Source: Photobacterium lutimaris
GTDB lineage: Bacteria; Pseudomonadota; Gammaproteobacteria; Enterobacterales; Vibrionaceae
NCBI RefSeq assembly: GCF_003025555.1
Contig: NZ_PYMH01000010.1
Span: 1 to 64,000 of the forward strand
DNA: 64,000 nucleotides
Direction: 5' to 3'
A program made the translations under genes and the position numbers. The notes under the pieces were generated by a model. The model made no database searches and had not been told where the DNA came from. It was given only the letters and a program-made list of their open reading frames with translations. Below are positions 27,198-36,262 of this stretch, one piece after another. Position 1 is the first letter of the stretch. Each line of letters starts with the position of its first letter.

Positions 27198-27548
27198 TCA
27201 CAAGATCTCTAGTACTTGCTCGGGTGGACGGCCCATTGCTGCACGTTTACCGTTGACGACGATTGGGCGCTCGATGAGCTTCGGGTTGGCAGCCATCGCG
27301 TCGATCAGTTGCTGTTCGCTAACATCTGCGTCACCCAGTTCCAGCTCTTTGTATAGTGCTTCCTTGGTCCGCATCATGTCACGGGCTGAGGCATAGCCTA
27401 GCTGGTTTAGCAGGGTTTGTAGCTGCTCGGCAGACGGGGTGTCGTCAAGGTATTTGACGATGGTTGGGCTGATCCCGTTTTCTTCCAGTAGAGCGAGGGT
27501 CTGGCGGCTTTTCGAGCAACGAGGGTTGTGGTAGATGGTGACTGACAT
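27198..27548 (-). CDS. ArsC-family reductase (YfgD-like)
   Basis: The 116-residue thioredoxin-fold protein carries the single ArsC nucleophile Cys11 (NPRCSKSR) and the RPIVVNGKRAAMGRPP arginine region. Glutaredoxin-dependent arsenate reduction is the family reaction. No ars regulator or efflux pump is nearby, and the bepA neighbourhood matches E. coli yfgD, so arsenate resistance is not assured. Confidence 0.88.
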   Translation of the reverse strand: MSVTIYHNPRCSKSRQTLALLEENGISPTIVKYLDDTPSAEQLQTLLNQLGYASARDMMRTKEALYKELELGDADVSEQQLIDAMAANPKLIERPIVVNGKRAAMGRPPEQVLEIL

Positions 27549-27678
27549 GTTACTTCCTTCTGAAAGTTAGCCGGCGTGGCGTCCACGCCGGTTACTTATT
27601 GTTTTGATGATGTTGCTCCATTGTAGAACACCTGTCATCAAGAAGGAATGCTATCACTGTGGTTCTTTGTCAGCCCGA

Positions 27679-29133
27679 TCAGAGATTGGCAACGCGTTGT
27701 CTGGCAAGGCGAAGTTGATCGATACGGGCATCGTAACGAGCTTGATCCAGCGAGTTGACCTCGACGATCTGGCTTGCCTGGATATACATTTGGATCGCTT
27801 TCTCCCACGCACCGCGCAAGGCCATCAGTTCAGCCCGAGCAGCCAGCTCAGCGTCCCGGCGGCCATTAGCTGCCTGGGCTTGGGCCAGTAAGTGCCAGCC
27901 GTTCGGATCGTCTGGGTTATCGTAGGTATAACGGGTCAGAAGCGGGATGCTTTCGTTGTTACGATTGGCCTCTTGCAGGGCGTTGGCAAGGTTCAGGCGC
28001 AATACCTTATTGTTCGGGTTGGCTTTTTGCGCGCTTTCAAGGCGCGCAATGGCGCGGTCGTATTGCTTTTGGTGCAGGTCGAGATCGGTCGCCGAATCAA
28101 TATAGAAGCGGTTGTTGGGCTCTTTGGCCAGCAGCGGATCGAGTAAGGCGTGGGCTTTATCGTATCGCTCTGAATCGATGTACACCAGCGCCTTGCCATA
28201 GTTAACGGCATCAAGGGTTACGGCATTACCTCTTTTCGCTTGGCGTTCGAACCAATCCAGTGCGGCGTTGCTGTCGATACCGGCGTAGCGGGCAACAATA
28301 CGTGCCCGTGCTAACTGGTAGCGCTGGGAGGTATCCACCCGTTGGGCAGGGTACTGGTTGGCCCGACTGCGGCTGTCGGTGATCCGCGACTCTGGCAAGG
28401 GGTGAGTCAGCAGCATCGGTGGTGGCGTGCTGACATAGCGGTATTGATCGGCGAGGCGGCCGAAGAAACGTGGCATCGCCTGTACATCAAAACCGGACTT
28501 GGACAAGGTGGCGATACCGATGCGGTCGGCTTCTTTTTCGTTGCTACGGGTATAGTTGATCTGGCCTTGGGCCGATGCGGCGGTGGTGGCATGAATGGCA
28601 GCGATCCCCGCTTCCGGCGAGGCTATCGCCAGCATCATCGAGCCGATAAGGGCGGCGAGGGTGGCCGGTGATTTCCTGGCTTGGTCTTCCATGCTTCGTG
28701 CCAGATGACGCTGGGTCACGTGGGCGATTTCGTGGGCAACGACTGAGGCTAGTTCACTTTCGGTGTTGGCATGGAGAAAGAGTCCCGAATGGATGGCAAC
28801 ATGGCCACCGAAGAAGGCGAAAGCGTTGATATCTCGATTTTGGATCATGAAAAAGCTGAACGGGGTGCGGACGTCGTTGGCATTGGCAACCAGACGGTGG
28901 CCGAGATCATTGATATATTCAGACAGCAGCGGATCGCTGATCACCGGCATGCTGGCCCTGATTATCCGCATGTAGGCGTCACCGTACTCCATTTCCTTTT
29001 CAATGCTGAGCGTCGATGCCGCTGCCGTCCCGATATCGGGGAGGCTGCTTAAGTCATTGGCCGGAGCTGCAAGGCTAGTGCCGAGTAACGCACTGATGAG
29101 AAGATAGGCTGGTGCCTTAGCAAATCGAAACAT
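27679..29133 (-). CDS. bepA: Beta-barrel assembly-enhancing protease BepA
   Basis: This 484-residue periplasmic M48 metalloprotease has a signal peptide (about 1-25), the zinc motif HEIAH (134-138) and the third ligand in NEKEAD (about 201). A TPR region covers about 305-470. BepA assists LptD and other barrel assembly and degrades stalled forms. It precedes the ArsC-like gene, as in E. coli, with a 130-bp gap. Confidence 0.95.
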   Translation of the reverse strand: MFRFAKAPAYLLISALLGTSLAAPANDLSSLPDIGTAAASTLSIEKEMEYGDAYMRIIRASMPVISDPLLSEYINDLGHRLVANANDVRTPFSFFMIQNRDINAFAFFGGHVAIHSGLFLHANTESELASVVAHEIAHVTQRHLARSMEDQARKSPATLAALIGSMMLAIASPEAGIAAIHATTAASAQGQINYTRSNEKEADRIGIATLSKSGFDVQAMPRFFGRLADQYRYVSTPPPMLLTHPLPESRITDSRSRANQYPAQRVDTSQRYQLARARIVARYAGIDSNAALDWFERQAKRGNAVTLDAVNYGKALVYIDSERYDKAHALLDPLLAKEPNNRFYIDSATDLDLHQKQYDRAIARLESAQKANPNNKVLRLNLANALQEANRNNESIPLLTRYTYDNPDDPNGWHLLAQAQAANGRRDAELAARAELMALRGAWEKAIQMYIQASQIVEVNSLDQARYDARIDQLRLARQRVANL

Positions 29134-29235
29134 AGTAATAATTAATACCGCCTTCTGTTGCGTATTCCTGCATTCGCACTACTGCGAGGCTAAATCAGTC
29201 CTGAATAATGCTGTATTTCACTAAGGTCTGACAGT

Positions 29236-29261
29236 GAAACCTTTGACAGGTTTCTTTTTTG
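29236..29261 (+). terminator. Plus-strand hairpin with T-run upstream of the TusA-like gene
   Basis: GAAACCT and AGGTTTC pair around TTGAC, followed by TTTTTTG. It lies in the bepA/TusA-like divergent interval, 29 bp before the TusA-like ATG. It could end a small RNA or attenuate the downstream operon. Confidence 0.55.
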
Positions 29262-29289
29262 TCACTCTAATAACCTTTACAATAACCCG

Positions 29290-29544
29290 ATGGATGATAA
29301 TTGTCAGTATACCGGAATGGAACCTGCATTGCTTAATTTGACGACGGAACGCTGCCCAATGGCTCTGCTTATCGCCAAAAGGGCAGTGCATGCGCTGGAT
29401 GTTGGCGACACGCTTGAAATTCATATCACTGACACTGGGGCAAGGCAGGATATCCCCCGCTACCTCTCAAACCATGGCTTTTTTATTGATGTACGGTTGG
29501 ACAACCAACTGGTACTTGAAATCATTGTGACCAAAAGGCAGTAA
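29290..29544 (+). CDS. TusA-like sulfur-carrier protein
   Basis: The 84-residue SirA/TusA fold has the conserved cysteine in ERCPMALL (family CPxP; here the second Pro is replaced). It probably carries sulfur or takes part in redox transfer, but a specific partner is not evident. It is not the canonical tusA gene. The ATG at 29317 (MEPALLNL) is an alternative start closer to family length. It lies 7 bp before the AI-2E family permease gene. Confidence 0.8.
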   Translation: MDDNCQYTGMEPALLNLTTERCPMALLIAKRAVHALDVGDTLEIHITDTGARQDIPRYLSNHGFFIDVRLDNQLVLEIIVTKRQ

Positions 29545-29551
29545 ACATTTT

Positions 29552-30628
29552 ATGCTGGACATGCTGAATCGCTGGTATAAGCGACGCTTTTCCGACCCCC
29601 ACGCCGTGAGCTTGGTAGCTATTCTGCTGGGTGGCTTCCTGACCATTTATTTCTTCGGAAACCTGATTGCACCATTGCTGGTTGCCATTGTTCTCGCATA
29701 CCTGCTGGAGTGGCCAGTGATGCAACTGACCCGCCTTGGGTTGCCTAGGACGCTGGCTGTGATGGGGGTATTACTTATTTTTGCCGGTTTGATGGTCATG
29801 GCGGTCTTTGGCCTAGTACCGACCATTTGGCATCAGGTCGGCAATTTGATTGCCGATGTGCCGAATATGTTCAATGGCCTGCAGGAGTATGTCTCCAGTT
29901 TGCCTGAGCGCTACCCGGACTTTGTGCAGCCGCATCAAGTTTCTACCTTCATGGTCACCTTGCGTGAGAAAGTGTTGGGCATGGGGGAAAGTGTGGTGAA
30001 AGGTTCACTGGCCTCCTTGGTGAGCTTAGCGACCTTGGCCGTTTACCTGATCTTGGTCCCTCTGTTGGTGTTCTTCCTGCTCAAAGACAAGGAAGAGATG
30101 CTGGAGATGCTCAGTGGGTTATTACCAAAGAACCGTCGCCTGACCAGCAAGGTGGGGGCGGAAATGAACCAGCAGATCTCCAACTATATTCGCGGCAAGG
30201 TCACCGAAATCTTCATTGTCGGTATTGTCAGCTATGTCACTTTTGCAGTGATGGATCTGCGTTATGCCGTGCTGCTCGGGGTATTGGTCGGCTTCTCGGT
30301 ATTGATCCCGTATATCGGTGCGGCGGCGGTCACCCTGCCGGTTGCCATGGTGGGGTTATTCCAGTGGGGGATCAGCCCTGAGTTTTGGTGGTTGCTGGTT
30401 GCTTACGGCATTATTCAAGCCCTAGACGGCAATGTATTGGTACCGATCCTGTTTTCGGAGGCGGTCAACCTTCACCCGGTGGCGATCATTGTTGCTGTAT
30501 TGGTGTTCGGCGGCATGTGGGGCTTTTGGGGCGTCTTCTTTGCCATCCCGTTGGCGACTCTGGTCAAGGCGGTATGGAATGCCTTGCCAGCCACAGAGCC
30601 TCCGCTCGAAGAGCATCAAGAAGAGTAA
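29552..30628 (+). CDS. AI-2E family permease (PerM/YfgO-like)
   Basis: The 358-residue inner-membrane protein has about eight membrane segments and the family pattern (IPYIGAAAVTLPVA, ALDGNVLVPILFSEAVNLHPV). The family includes AI-2 exporters and Na+/H+ antiporters, so the substrate is not assignable. It is translationally close to the TusA-like gene, as in other Vibrionaceae. Confidence 0.88.
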   Translation: MLDMLNRWYKRRFSDPHAVSLVAILLGGFLTIYFFGNLIAPLLVAIVLAYLLEWPVMQLTRLGLPRTLAVMGVLLIFAGLMVMAVFGLVPTIWHQVGNLIADVPNMFNGLQEYVSSLPERYPDFVQPHQVSTFMVTLREKVLGMGESVVKGSLASLVSLATLAVYLILVPLLVFFLLKDKEEMLEMLSGLLPKNRRLTSKVGAEMNQQISNYIRGKVTEIFIVGIVSYVTFAVMDLRYAVLLGVLVGFSVLIPYIGAAAVTLPVAMVGLFQWGISPEFWWLLVAYGIIQALDGNVLVPILFSEAVNLHPVAIIVAVLVFGGMWGFWGVFFAIPLATLVKAVWNALPATEPPLEEHQEE

Positions 30629-30651
30629 CCGACGCTGTTAAAAGCGATAAT

Positions 30652-30684
30652 AACAAAAAGGCCGCATTCGCGGCCTTTTTGTTA
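30652..30684. terminator. Bidirectional terminator
   Basis: AACAAAAAGGCCGC and GCGGCCTTTTTGTT form a perfect stem around ATTC, between the permease and convergent bcp. Confidence 0.93.
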
Positions 30685-30717
30685 TCGATGGTATCTATAC
30701 CGTCGGTACGAAAGTCG

Positions 30718-31191
30718 CTATTCGCTCTTCTCGTTAAGGTAGGCAAGCACTACCTCATGGTGATTCTTGGTCTTGAACTTATTGAAGACATGCTCAATCA
30801 CACCGTTTTCATCAATTAGAAAGCTGATACGGTGCAGGCCATCATAAACTTTGCCCATGAACTTTTTTTCGCCCCAGACGCCGAATTGATCGGCTACTGC
30901 ATGATCGTCGTCTGACAACAGGGTGAAGTTCAGGCCATCACGTTCGATAAATTTCGGTAGCCGCTTGACCGCATCGATACTGATCCCCAGGACTTCAACA
31001 TTGAGGGCATCGAGCTCAGCCTTACTGTCACGCAGACCGCACGCCTGAACGGTGCACCCCGGGGTCATGGCTTTGGGGTAGAAGTAGGCGAGGACTTTTT
31101 TGCCTTTGAAATCAGCCAGGCTTACCGGCTCGTCATTTTGGTTTTGTAGTGTGAAGGCTGGCGCAGGTGTACCGGCGGTCAAAGTCTTCAT
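30718..31191 (-). CDS. bcp: Thiol peroxidase (bacterioferritin comigratory protein)
   Basis: The 157-residue peroxiredoxin reduces peroxides with thioredoxin. The peroxidatic Cys is in AMTPGCTVQACGLRD (about 46), with the resolving Cys five residues later. The start MKTLTAG at 31191 is preferred (AAGGA upstream); an upstream in-frame ATG at 31221 overlaps the gcvR stop. The gcvR-bcp order matches E. coli. Confidence 0.95.
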   Translation of the reverse strand: MKTLTAGTPAPAFTLQNQNDEPVSLADFKGKKVLAYFYPKAMTPGCTVQACGLRDSKAELDALNVEVLGISIDAVKRLPKFIERDGLNFTLLSDDDHAVADQFGVWGEKKFMGKVYDGLHRISFLIDENGVIEHVFNKFKTKNHHEVVLAYLNEKSE

Positions 31192-31201
31192 GGTGGATTC
31201 C

Positions 31202-31741
31202 TTATTGATTATGGCCGACAAAAGTCACGTTGCCGCTGACCACCAGATCTTGGCAAAGTGCTTCAAATTCTTCTTGTAAGGCCGTTAGGTTACAGCTTTC
31301 AGGTAAATTTGTCCCGATTTGCAGCTGAAATCTATTGGGCGACCCGGAGTGGGTACTTTCCTGGGTGTGGGCGCTCAGCGAGGCGATATCGATCGTGCGT
31401 GAGGCGAAGAAGCCGGTAAATTGCTCAATCAGGCCGGGACTGTCGTTGGCCTCAATGTGGAAGTCAGCAGTATGGGCATAGTGGCGGTATTCGTGCTTGG
31501 TCGTGCGCTTCATTACCGTTAACAGGTCATGCTCGCTGGCTTTTAGCGGTAAGGTTGATTCCACTCGCGAGATGGCATTGGCCGAGCCAGAAAGCAGCAT
31601 AATCAGAGTGAATTCTTGGCCAAACAGTGCCAGACGGCTGTCCACAATGTTGCAGTTGCAAAGGGTAATGAGCCGGGTAAGTTCATCTGAAATCCCTGGG
31701 CGGTCGGTGCCTACCGCAGTAACGACGAGATAATGTTCCAT
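31202..31741 (-). CDS. gcvR: Glycine cleavage system transcriptional repressor (ACT protein)
   Basis: The 179-residue protein has two ACT domains (about 5-85: VTAVGTDRPGISDEL; about 95-172: EANDSPGLIEQFTGFFASR). It lacks a DNA-binding domain. GcvR acts by binding GcvA when glycine is low. It is divergent from dapA across 315 bp and is cotranscribed with bcp. Confidence 0.93.
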   Translation of the reverse strand: MEHYLVVTAVGTDRPGISDELTRLITLCNCNIVDSRLALFGQEFTLIMLLSGSANAISRVESTLPLKASEHDLLTVMKRTTKHEYRHYAHTADFHIEANDSPGLIEQFTGFFASRTIDIASLSAHTQESTHSGSPNRFQLQIGTNLPESCNLTALQEEFEALCQDLVVSGNVTFVGHNQ

Positions 31742-32056
31742 ATTTATCCATCACATTTTGAATATCTTCTGCATGTTAGCACAGACCTATGACCCGCCAA
31801 GGAATATCTCCTTTATCTATGATAGATGGGAAAACGGTTGCTTGGTTGCGGCGTTGTTTTGGATTTGCTGGAAGCGAAAAAGTAGATGTAAAAGTGAGCT
31901 GTTGGCAGAGAGTTAACCTTCACTGATTTACATACTTCTGTCTTGAGTTTACTGTAACTGAAACGTAGTATGGTTTTTCTTGGCCGCTTGATTATTCGCT
32001 TAACCAGCATAAATTCATGACGAAGCCAGGGATATATTTATTCAGGGGAGATGGAC
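31742..32056. promoter_or_regulatory. Divergent promoter region gcvR/dapA
   Basis: The interval is non-coding, with several TTGA and TATGGT-like elements about 80-120 bp before dapA. No clear promoter or operator could be assigned. A short open frame on the minus strand (31813-32010) lacks a ribosome site and is disregarded. Confidence 0.4.
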
Positions 32057-32938
32057 ATGTTTTCAGGAAGCATGGTAGCGCTAATTACACCACTAGATGA
32101 AGCCGGTGAAGTCGATTACGCCAGTTTGGCGTCACTTGTAGAATACCACATTGCCGCAGGCACCGATGCAATCGTTGCTGTGGGTACCACCGGCGAGTCA
32201 GCCACGTTGACCGTTGATGAGCATGTGAAGGTGGTATTGAAGACCCTGGAATATGCACAGGGCCGTATTCCGGTCATTGCTGGCACTGGGGCCAATGCGA
32301 CTCATGAAGCCATCACCTTTAGTAAACTCTTTTCTGGTACCGGTGTCGCGGGCTGCTTGACGGTAACACCTTACTACAACAAGCCAACGCAGGAAGGTTT
32401 GTACCAGCATTTCAAAGCGATTGCCGAGGCGACAGAGTTGCCTCAGATCCTATACAATGTACCGGGACGAACTGCTGTTGACCTGCTGCCGGAGACGGTG
32501 GCCCGACTGGCGAAGATTGATAACATCGTCGGTATCAAGGATGCGACAGCAGATCTTTCTCGTGTAAAGAAAACCCGGGAACTTTGTGGCGATGAGTTTA
32601 TCCAACTAAGCGGTGATGATGCCACTGGGTTGGATTTTGTTGCCGAGGGTGGCCACGGCGTGATCTCTGTAACTGCCAATATTGCAGCAGCAGATATGGC
32701 GCAAATGTTCAAGTTGGCCCTGTCCGGCCAATTTGAAGCGGCGGATGAGATCAATCAACGCTTGATGCCACTTCATAAGCAATTGTTTGTTGAATCTAAC
32801 CCTATCCCGGTAAAATGGGCGGCACACCAGCTTGGCCTCGTCTCGTACGGCACTCTTCGCCTACCGTTGACTAAGCTGAGCGAATCTGCCCAACCAGTAG
32901 TAGCCGAAGCACTCAAGGATGCGAACGTACTGCTGTAA
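32057..32938 (+). CDS. dapA: 4-Hydroxy-tetrahydrodipicolinate synthase
   Basis: The 293-residue TIM-barrel lyase condenses pyruvate and aspartate semialdehyde on the lysine/DAP pathway. The Schiff-base lysine K161 (VGIKDAT) and Y133 (ILYNVPG) are at canonical positions. The start at 32057 (MFSG) is chosen because GGGGAG precedes it by 6 bp; the ATG at 32051 lies too close to that site. Confidence 0.97.
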   Translation: MFSGSMVALITPLDEAGEVDYASLASLVEYHIAAGTDAIVAVGTTGESATLTVDEHVKVVLKTLEYAQGRIPVIAGTGANATHEAITFSKLFSGTGVAGCLTVTPYYNKPTQEGLYQHFKAIAEATELPQILYNVPGRTAVDLLPETVARLAKIDNIVGIKDATADLSRVKKTRELCGDEFIQLSGDDATGLDFVAEGGHGVISVTANIAAADMAQMFKLALSGQFEAADEINQRLMPLHKQLFVESNPIPVKWAAHQLGLVSYGTLRLPLTKLSESAQPVVAEALKDANVLL

Positions 32939-32968
32939 TTTGCTAGAGCGTAGGAGCGCAGAAGCGTA

Positions 32969-33997
32969 ATGAATTATAAGTATAAGCTGGTGGCGGCTGC
33001 CGTTGCAGTTGTTACACTGGCTGGCTGCTCTGATGGCGCGGAGCGCCGCCGTCAAGCTAACCAGGATTTTAACTACCTTGATACCCAACCGCTGGAGAGC
33101 TGGACGTTGCCAAGTGACGCTCAGTCTTCGCAGGTCAGTGACTATGCGATTCCGGCTGGCGAGTATCAGGGAGCGATTGGGTCTGGGGTGGATATCCGCC
33201 CGCCACAGCAAGTGCTGTCATTGATTCCCGGTGCACGAGCGCTGCGAGACGATGACGGTGTGACCTTGGTGCTGGTCAAGCAGGAAGATCTGTCTGATGT
33301 TTGGGCGGTAACTCAAAAGCTGATCACCGAGCAGAATATCGGACTGAGAAGCCAGAGTGCCAATGCCATTGAAACTGATTGGCTTAACTGGAACAACGAA
33401 GACGAAGATACCGAGATCGGTAGCCGTTACCGTATCGAAAAATCGTCAGATGCTGGACGTCATAGTTACCGAATCACGCTGATTGACTGGCGTGAAGCTG
33501 GTGTTGAGCAAACGGTAAGCGTTGAGAACAAAGAGCGCTACAGTATTTTGATGACCAACTTAGTGACGTCCCGTTACGATGAGCAAGATCGCGAGCAAGC
33601 GCGTTTGCGTGCTCAGGAGCTGGTGAAGCAGATCCCGATTTCAATGGGGCAGGATCGCAGTGGTCTACCGGTGATCATTGCTCGTGCGCCGTACAATGTG
33701 TTCTGGGAGCGCCTACCTGAAGTCTTGGGTCAACTGGGCTTCACCGTGGAAGGCCGTAACCGTTCGCAAGGTGTGGTTGAGGTACAGTTCAAGTCTCCGG
33801 ATGACGATTTTTGGGCAGATCTCGGTACCCAGCCAATTGAGCTGAATAGCCGGGCGTATAACCTACAGCTAGGTGATTTGGGCAACCGCACGTCTATCAA
33901 TATTACCGATACTGACGGCAAGCCGGTCACCGAGCAAGCGCTTCAGAGCCTGGCACCTGTTATGGCCGCTGCGATTGATCGCGCCAATAACGGTTAA
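32969..33997 (+). CDS. bamC: Outer-membrane assembly lipoprotein BamC
   Basis: The 342-residue lipoprotein (lipobox LAG-C20) is part of the BAM complex that inserts outer-membrane barrels. After the unstructured N-terminal segment that contacts BamD (about 21-95), two helix-grip domains follow. The dapA-bamC operon is conserved. A strong terminator follows. Confidence 0.95.
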   Translation: MNYKYKLVAAAVAVVTLAGCSDGAERRRQANQDFNYLDTQPLESWTLPSDAQSSQVSDYAIPAGEYQGAIGSGVDIRPPQQVLSLIPGARALRDDDGVTLVLVKQEDLSDVWAVTQKLITEQNIGLRSQSANAIETDWLNWNNEDEDTEIGSRYRIEKSSDAGRHSYRITLIDWREAGVEQTVSVENKERYSILMTNLVTSRYDEQDREQARLRAQELVKQIPISMGQDRSGLPVIIARAPYNVFWERLPEVLGQLGFTVEGRNRSQGVVEVQFKSPDDDFWADLGTQPIELNSRAYNLQLGDLGNRTSINITDTDGKPVTEQALQSLAPVMAAAIDRANNG

Positions 33998-34016
33998 GCC
34001 ATTCGGTATAGCCAAT

Positions 34017-34053
34017 AAAAAAACGCTGCTGATTGCTCAGCAGCGTTTTTTTT
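34017..34053. terminator. Bidirectional terminator after bamC
   Basis: AAACGCTGCTGA and TCAGCAGCGTTT pair around TTGC, with eight T on the plus strand and A-runs upstream, between bamC and convergent lipA. Confidence 0.93.
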
Positions 34054-34073
34054 ATATCTTGCAAAGCCTTAGC

Positions 34074-35045
34074 TTATTTCACTTCTTCGCCTTTTGCCTG
34101 CATATCGGCATGGTAAGAAGAGCGTACAAACGGGCCACAAGCGGCATGGGTAAAGCCAAGCTCAAGGGCGATCTCTTTCAGCTCATCGAACTCTGAAGGT
34201 GGCACATAGCGCTCAACCGGCAGGTGGTGGCGGCTTGGTGCCAGGTACTGGCCCAGTGTCAGCATGGTCACGCCATGGGCACGCAGATCTTTCAGTACTT
34301 GGATGATCTCTTCTTTCGTTTCACCCAGACCCATCATCACGCCAGATTTGGTAGGTACTTCAGGGTGCATTTCCTTGAATTTCTTCAGCAGATCCAACGA
34401 CCACTGGTAGTTAGCGCCTGGTCGTGCCTTACGGTACAGACGTGGTGCTGTTTCCAGGTTGTGGTTGAATACATCTGGCGGACTGTCACGCAGGATATCC
34501 AGCGCACGATCCATGCGGCCACGGAAATCTGGGACTAGCGTCTCGATCTTGATTTCTGGATTCAGGGCACGGATTTCACGAGTACAATCGGCAAAATGCT
34601 GGGCACCGCCATCTCGAAGATCATCACGGTCTACTGAGGTGACTACGACATAGCGAAGTTTCATGTCTGCGATGGTCTTAGCCAGGTGCTGTGGTTCTTC
34701 GGCGTTTGGTGGCAACGGGCGACCATGGGCAACATCGCAGAATGGGCAGCGACGGGTACAAATGGCACCTAGGATCATAAAGGTTGCCGTGCCGTGATTG
34801 AAACACTCGGCTAGGTTCGGGCAAGAGGCTTCTTCACAGACTGAGTGCAGCTTGTTTTTACGCATCGCAGATTTGATATCTTGGATACGCTTACTGTCTG
34901 ACGGAAGTTTGATCTTCATCCATTCAGGCTTACGCAGCACTTCTTTCGGCGCTTCCTCTACCTCGACATTGCGAGTAGGGATGAGGGCCATTTTGTCGGC
35001 ATCACGGTATTTGACACCTTTTTCAATTTTGATTGGTTTACTCAT
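34074..35045 (-). CDS. lipA: Lipoyl synthase
   Basis: The 323-residue radical-SAM enzyme inserts sulfur into octanoyl-lipoyl domains. The radical-SAM CxxxCxxC lies in CTRRCPFC (about 97-104), and the auxiliary-cluster cysteines are in [12 protein letters not shown] (about 71-82). The start MSKPIK at 35045 overlaps the lipB stop in ATGA, so translation is coupled; an upstream in-frame codon at 35066 is not needed. Confidence 0.97.
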   Translation of the reverse strand: MSKPIKIEKGVKYRDADKMALIPTRNVEVEEAPKEVLRKPEWMKIKLPSDSKRIQDIKSAMRKNKLHSVCEEASCPNLAECFNHGTATFMILGAICTRRCPFCDVAHGRPLPPNAEEPQHLAKTIADMKLRYVVVTSVDRDDLRDGGAQHFADCTREIRALNPEIKIETLVPDFRGRMDRALDILRDSPPDVFNHNLETAPRLYRKARPGANYQWSLDLLKKFKEMHPEVPTKSGVMMGLGETKEEIIQVLKDLRAHGVTMLTLGQYLAPSRHHLPVERYVPPSEFDELKEIALELGFTHAACGPFVRSSYHADMQAKGEEVK

Positions 35046-35701
35046 GAATTGCTTTCCGTTTTCCACTCAATGCTCTGGTAATCGAGCAGGTTGACTAACT
35101 CTTCTACGAGTACAGGCTGAATTTCCGTTAGTTCAGAAGGCCCATTCAACAACGCGGTTTGCGTCATTTCCATCCCGGCATAACCGCATGGGTTGATGCG
35201 TAGGAAAGGTGCCAGATCCATATTGATATTGAGTGCCAGACCGTGAAAAGAGCAACCACGTCTGATCCGTAATCCGAGTGAACATATCTTCTGACCGGAG
35301 ACATAGACACCTGGCGCATCAGGGCGGGCATTGGACTCAATCCCGAAACGGGAAAGGGTCTTGATGATGGTATTTTCGATATGCGTGACAAGATCGCGCA
35401 CACCCATTTTTTTTCGACGTAAGTCGATAAGGATATAGGCAACCAGCTGGCCCGGCCCATGAAAGGTGACCTGACCTCCGCGGTCGCTTTGCACCACCGG
35501 GATATCTCCCGTGTTGAGCAGGTGCTCGGCTTTGCCTGCCTGGCCTTGGGTAAACACAGGATTGTGTTCAACCAGCCAGACTTCGTCCGTGGTTTCCGGG
35601 CTACGTTCGTCGGTGAATTGATGCATCGCCTGCCAGATAGGTTGATAATCTTGGCGGCCGAGGTTGCGAATTATAATCTTATCTTGCAATGTCACACCCA
35701 T
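35042..35701 (-). CDS. lipB: Octanoyltransferase LipB
   Basis: The 219-residue enzyme moves octanoyl from ACP to lipoyl domains. The catalytic Lys is in [14 protein letters not shown] (about 140) and the Cys in [12 protein letters not shown] (about 176). The ATG at 35701 is used, but TTG at 35689 (LQDKIIIR) aligns better with E. coli and is possible. It is the first half of the lipB-lipA pair. Confidence 0.95.
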   Translation of the reverse strand: MGVTLQDKIIIRNLGRQDYQPIWQAMHQFTDERSPETTDEVWLVEHNPVFTQGQAGKAEHLLNTGDIPVVQSDRGGQVTFHGPGQLVAYILIDLRRKKMGVRDLVTHIENTIIKTLSRFGIESNARPDAPGVYVSGQKICSLGLRIRRGCSFHGLALNINMDLAPFLRINPCGYAGMEMTQTALLNGPSELTEIQPVLVEELVNLLDYQSIEWKTESNS

Positions 35702-35768
35702 TTAGTCGTTTGGCGAAGCCTGAAAAAATGATACCCCTGTATGGGGCTCAATACCAATGGGTATTATA

Positions 35769-35803
35769 AAACTTGGCGGCTGAATTTACAGCCGCCAATT
35801 TTG
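35769..35803. terminator. Terminator after ybeD
   Basis: TTGGCGGCTG and CAGCCGCCAA pair around a 6-base loop. On the minus strand GTTTTAT follows, ending the ybeD transcript before lipB. Confidence 0.8.
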
Positions 35804-35822
35804 TAGGGGAATAGGGGTGTGC

Positions 35823-36098
35823 TTACAATACAACGCGGACAATGTCGATTTCACCCAACTCTTTGTACAGGGTTTCTACCTGCTCAATCGAGGTTGCTGT
35901 GATTGAAACAGACACGGCACTGTAGGTTCCTTTGCCACTTGGCTTAACGTTCGGGGTATAGTCACCCGGTGCGTGACGCTGGATAACGCCAACAACCAGA
36001 TCTGGGAGCTCAGGTTTGTTGTAACCCATTACCTTGTAAGTGAACTTACAAGGAAACTCTAGAAGATCTTTTAGTTTTGGCTGCTCTTGCTGCTGCAT
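35823..36098 (-). CDS. ybeD: YbeD family protein (UPF0250)
   Basis: The 91-residue ACT-like alpha/beta protein ([23 protein letters not shown] with I for the first V, IDIVRVVL) is close to E. coli YbeD. The start at 36098 (MQQQEQ) is chosen because GGAG lies 6 bp upstream; the in-frame ATG at 36125 has no ribosome site. The function is unknown; the conserved position lies between dacA and lipB. Confidence 0.92.
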   Translation of the reverse strand: MQQQEQPKLKDLLEFPCKFTYKVMGYNKPELPDLVVGVIQRHAPGDYTPNVKPSGKGTYSAVSVSITATSIEQVETLYKELGEIDIVRVVL

Positions 36099-36201
36099 GC
36101 TGAACTCCGAGTATTTTGCATTCATTTTGCGATGTTAGCCGAGCATATTAATGGGTATGTGGCTTTTTCACAAGCCATCTGGTGCCTTCGGTATTCGCAG
36201 G

Positions 36202-36233
36202 AAAAAAAAGAGGCAACCTTAGGTTGCCTCTTC
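36202..36233 (-). terminator. Terminator after dacA
   Basis: On the minus strand AGAGGCAACCT and AGGTTGCCTCT pair and are followed by eight T. Confidence 0.93.
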
Positions 36234-36250
36234 TCTTTATTTATCGGTAA

Positions 36251-36262
36251 GTTATACCAAGC
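36251..36262 (+). repeat. 12-bp repeat flanking dacA (right of the stop)
   Basis: GTTATACCAAGC abuts the dacA stop codon. The exact reverse complement occurs at 37599-37610 on the other side of dacA. Confidence 0.6.

Noticed and set aside
27198-27548. Arsenic-resistance locus
   Set aside because: Only an ArsC-like gene is present. There is no arsR, arsB or acr3 nearby, and the position matches the housekeeping yfgD next to bepA.
29552-30628. Autoinducer-2 exporter (quorum sensing)
   Set aside because: The family name AI-2E covers many unrelated transporters, and no AI-2 genes are nearby, so a signalling role was not assigned.
31813-32010. Minus-strand 65-codon open frame between gcvR and dapA
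   Set aside because: There is no ribosome site, the composition is basic and low-complexity, and it lies within the divergent promoter region.
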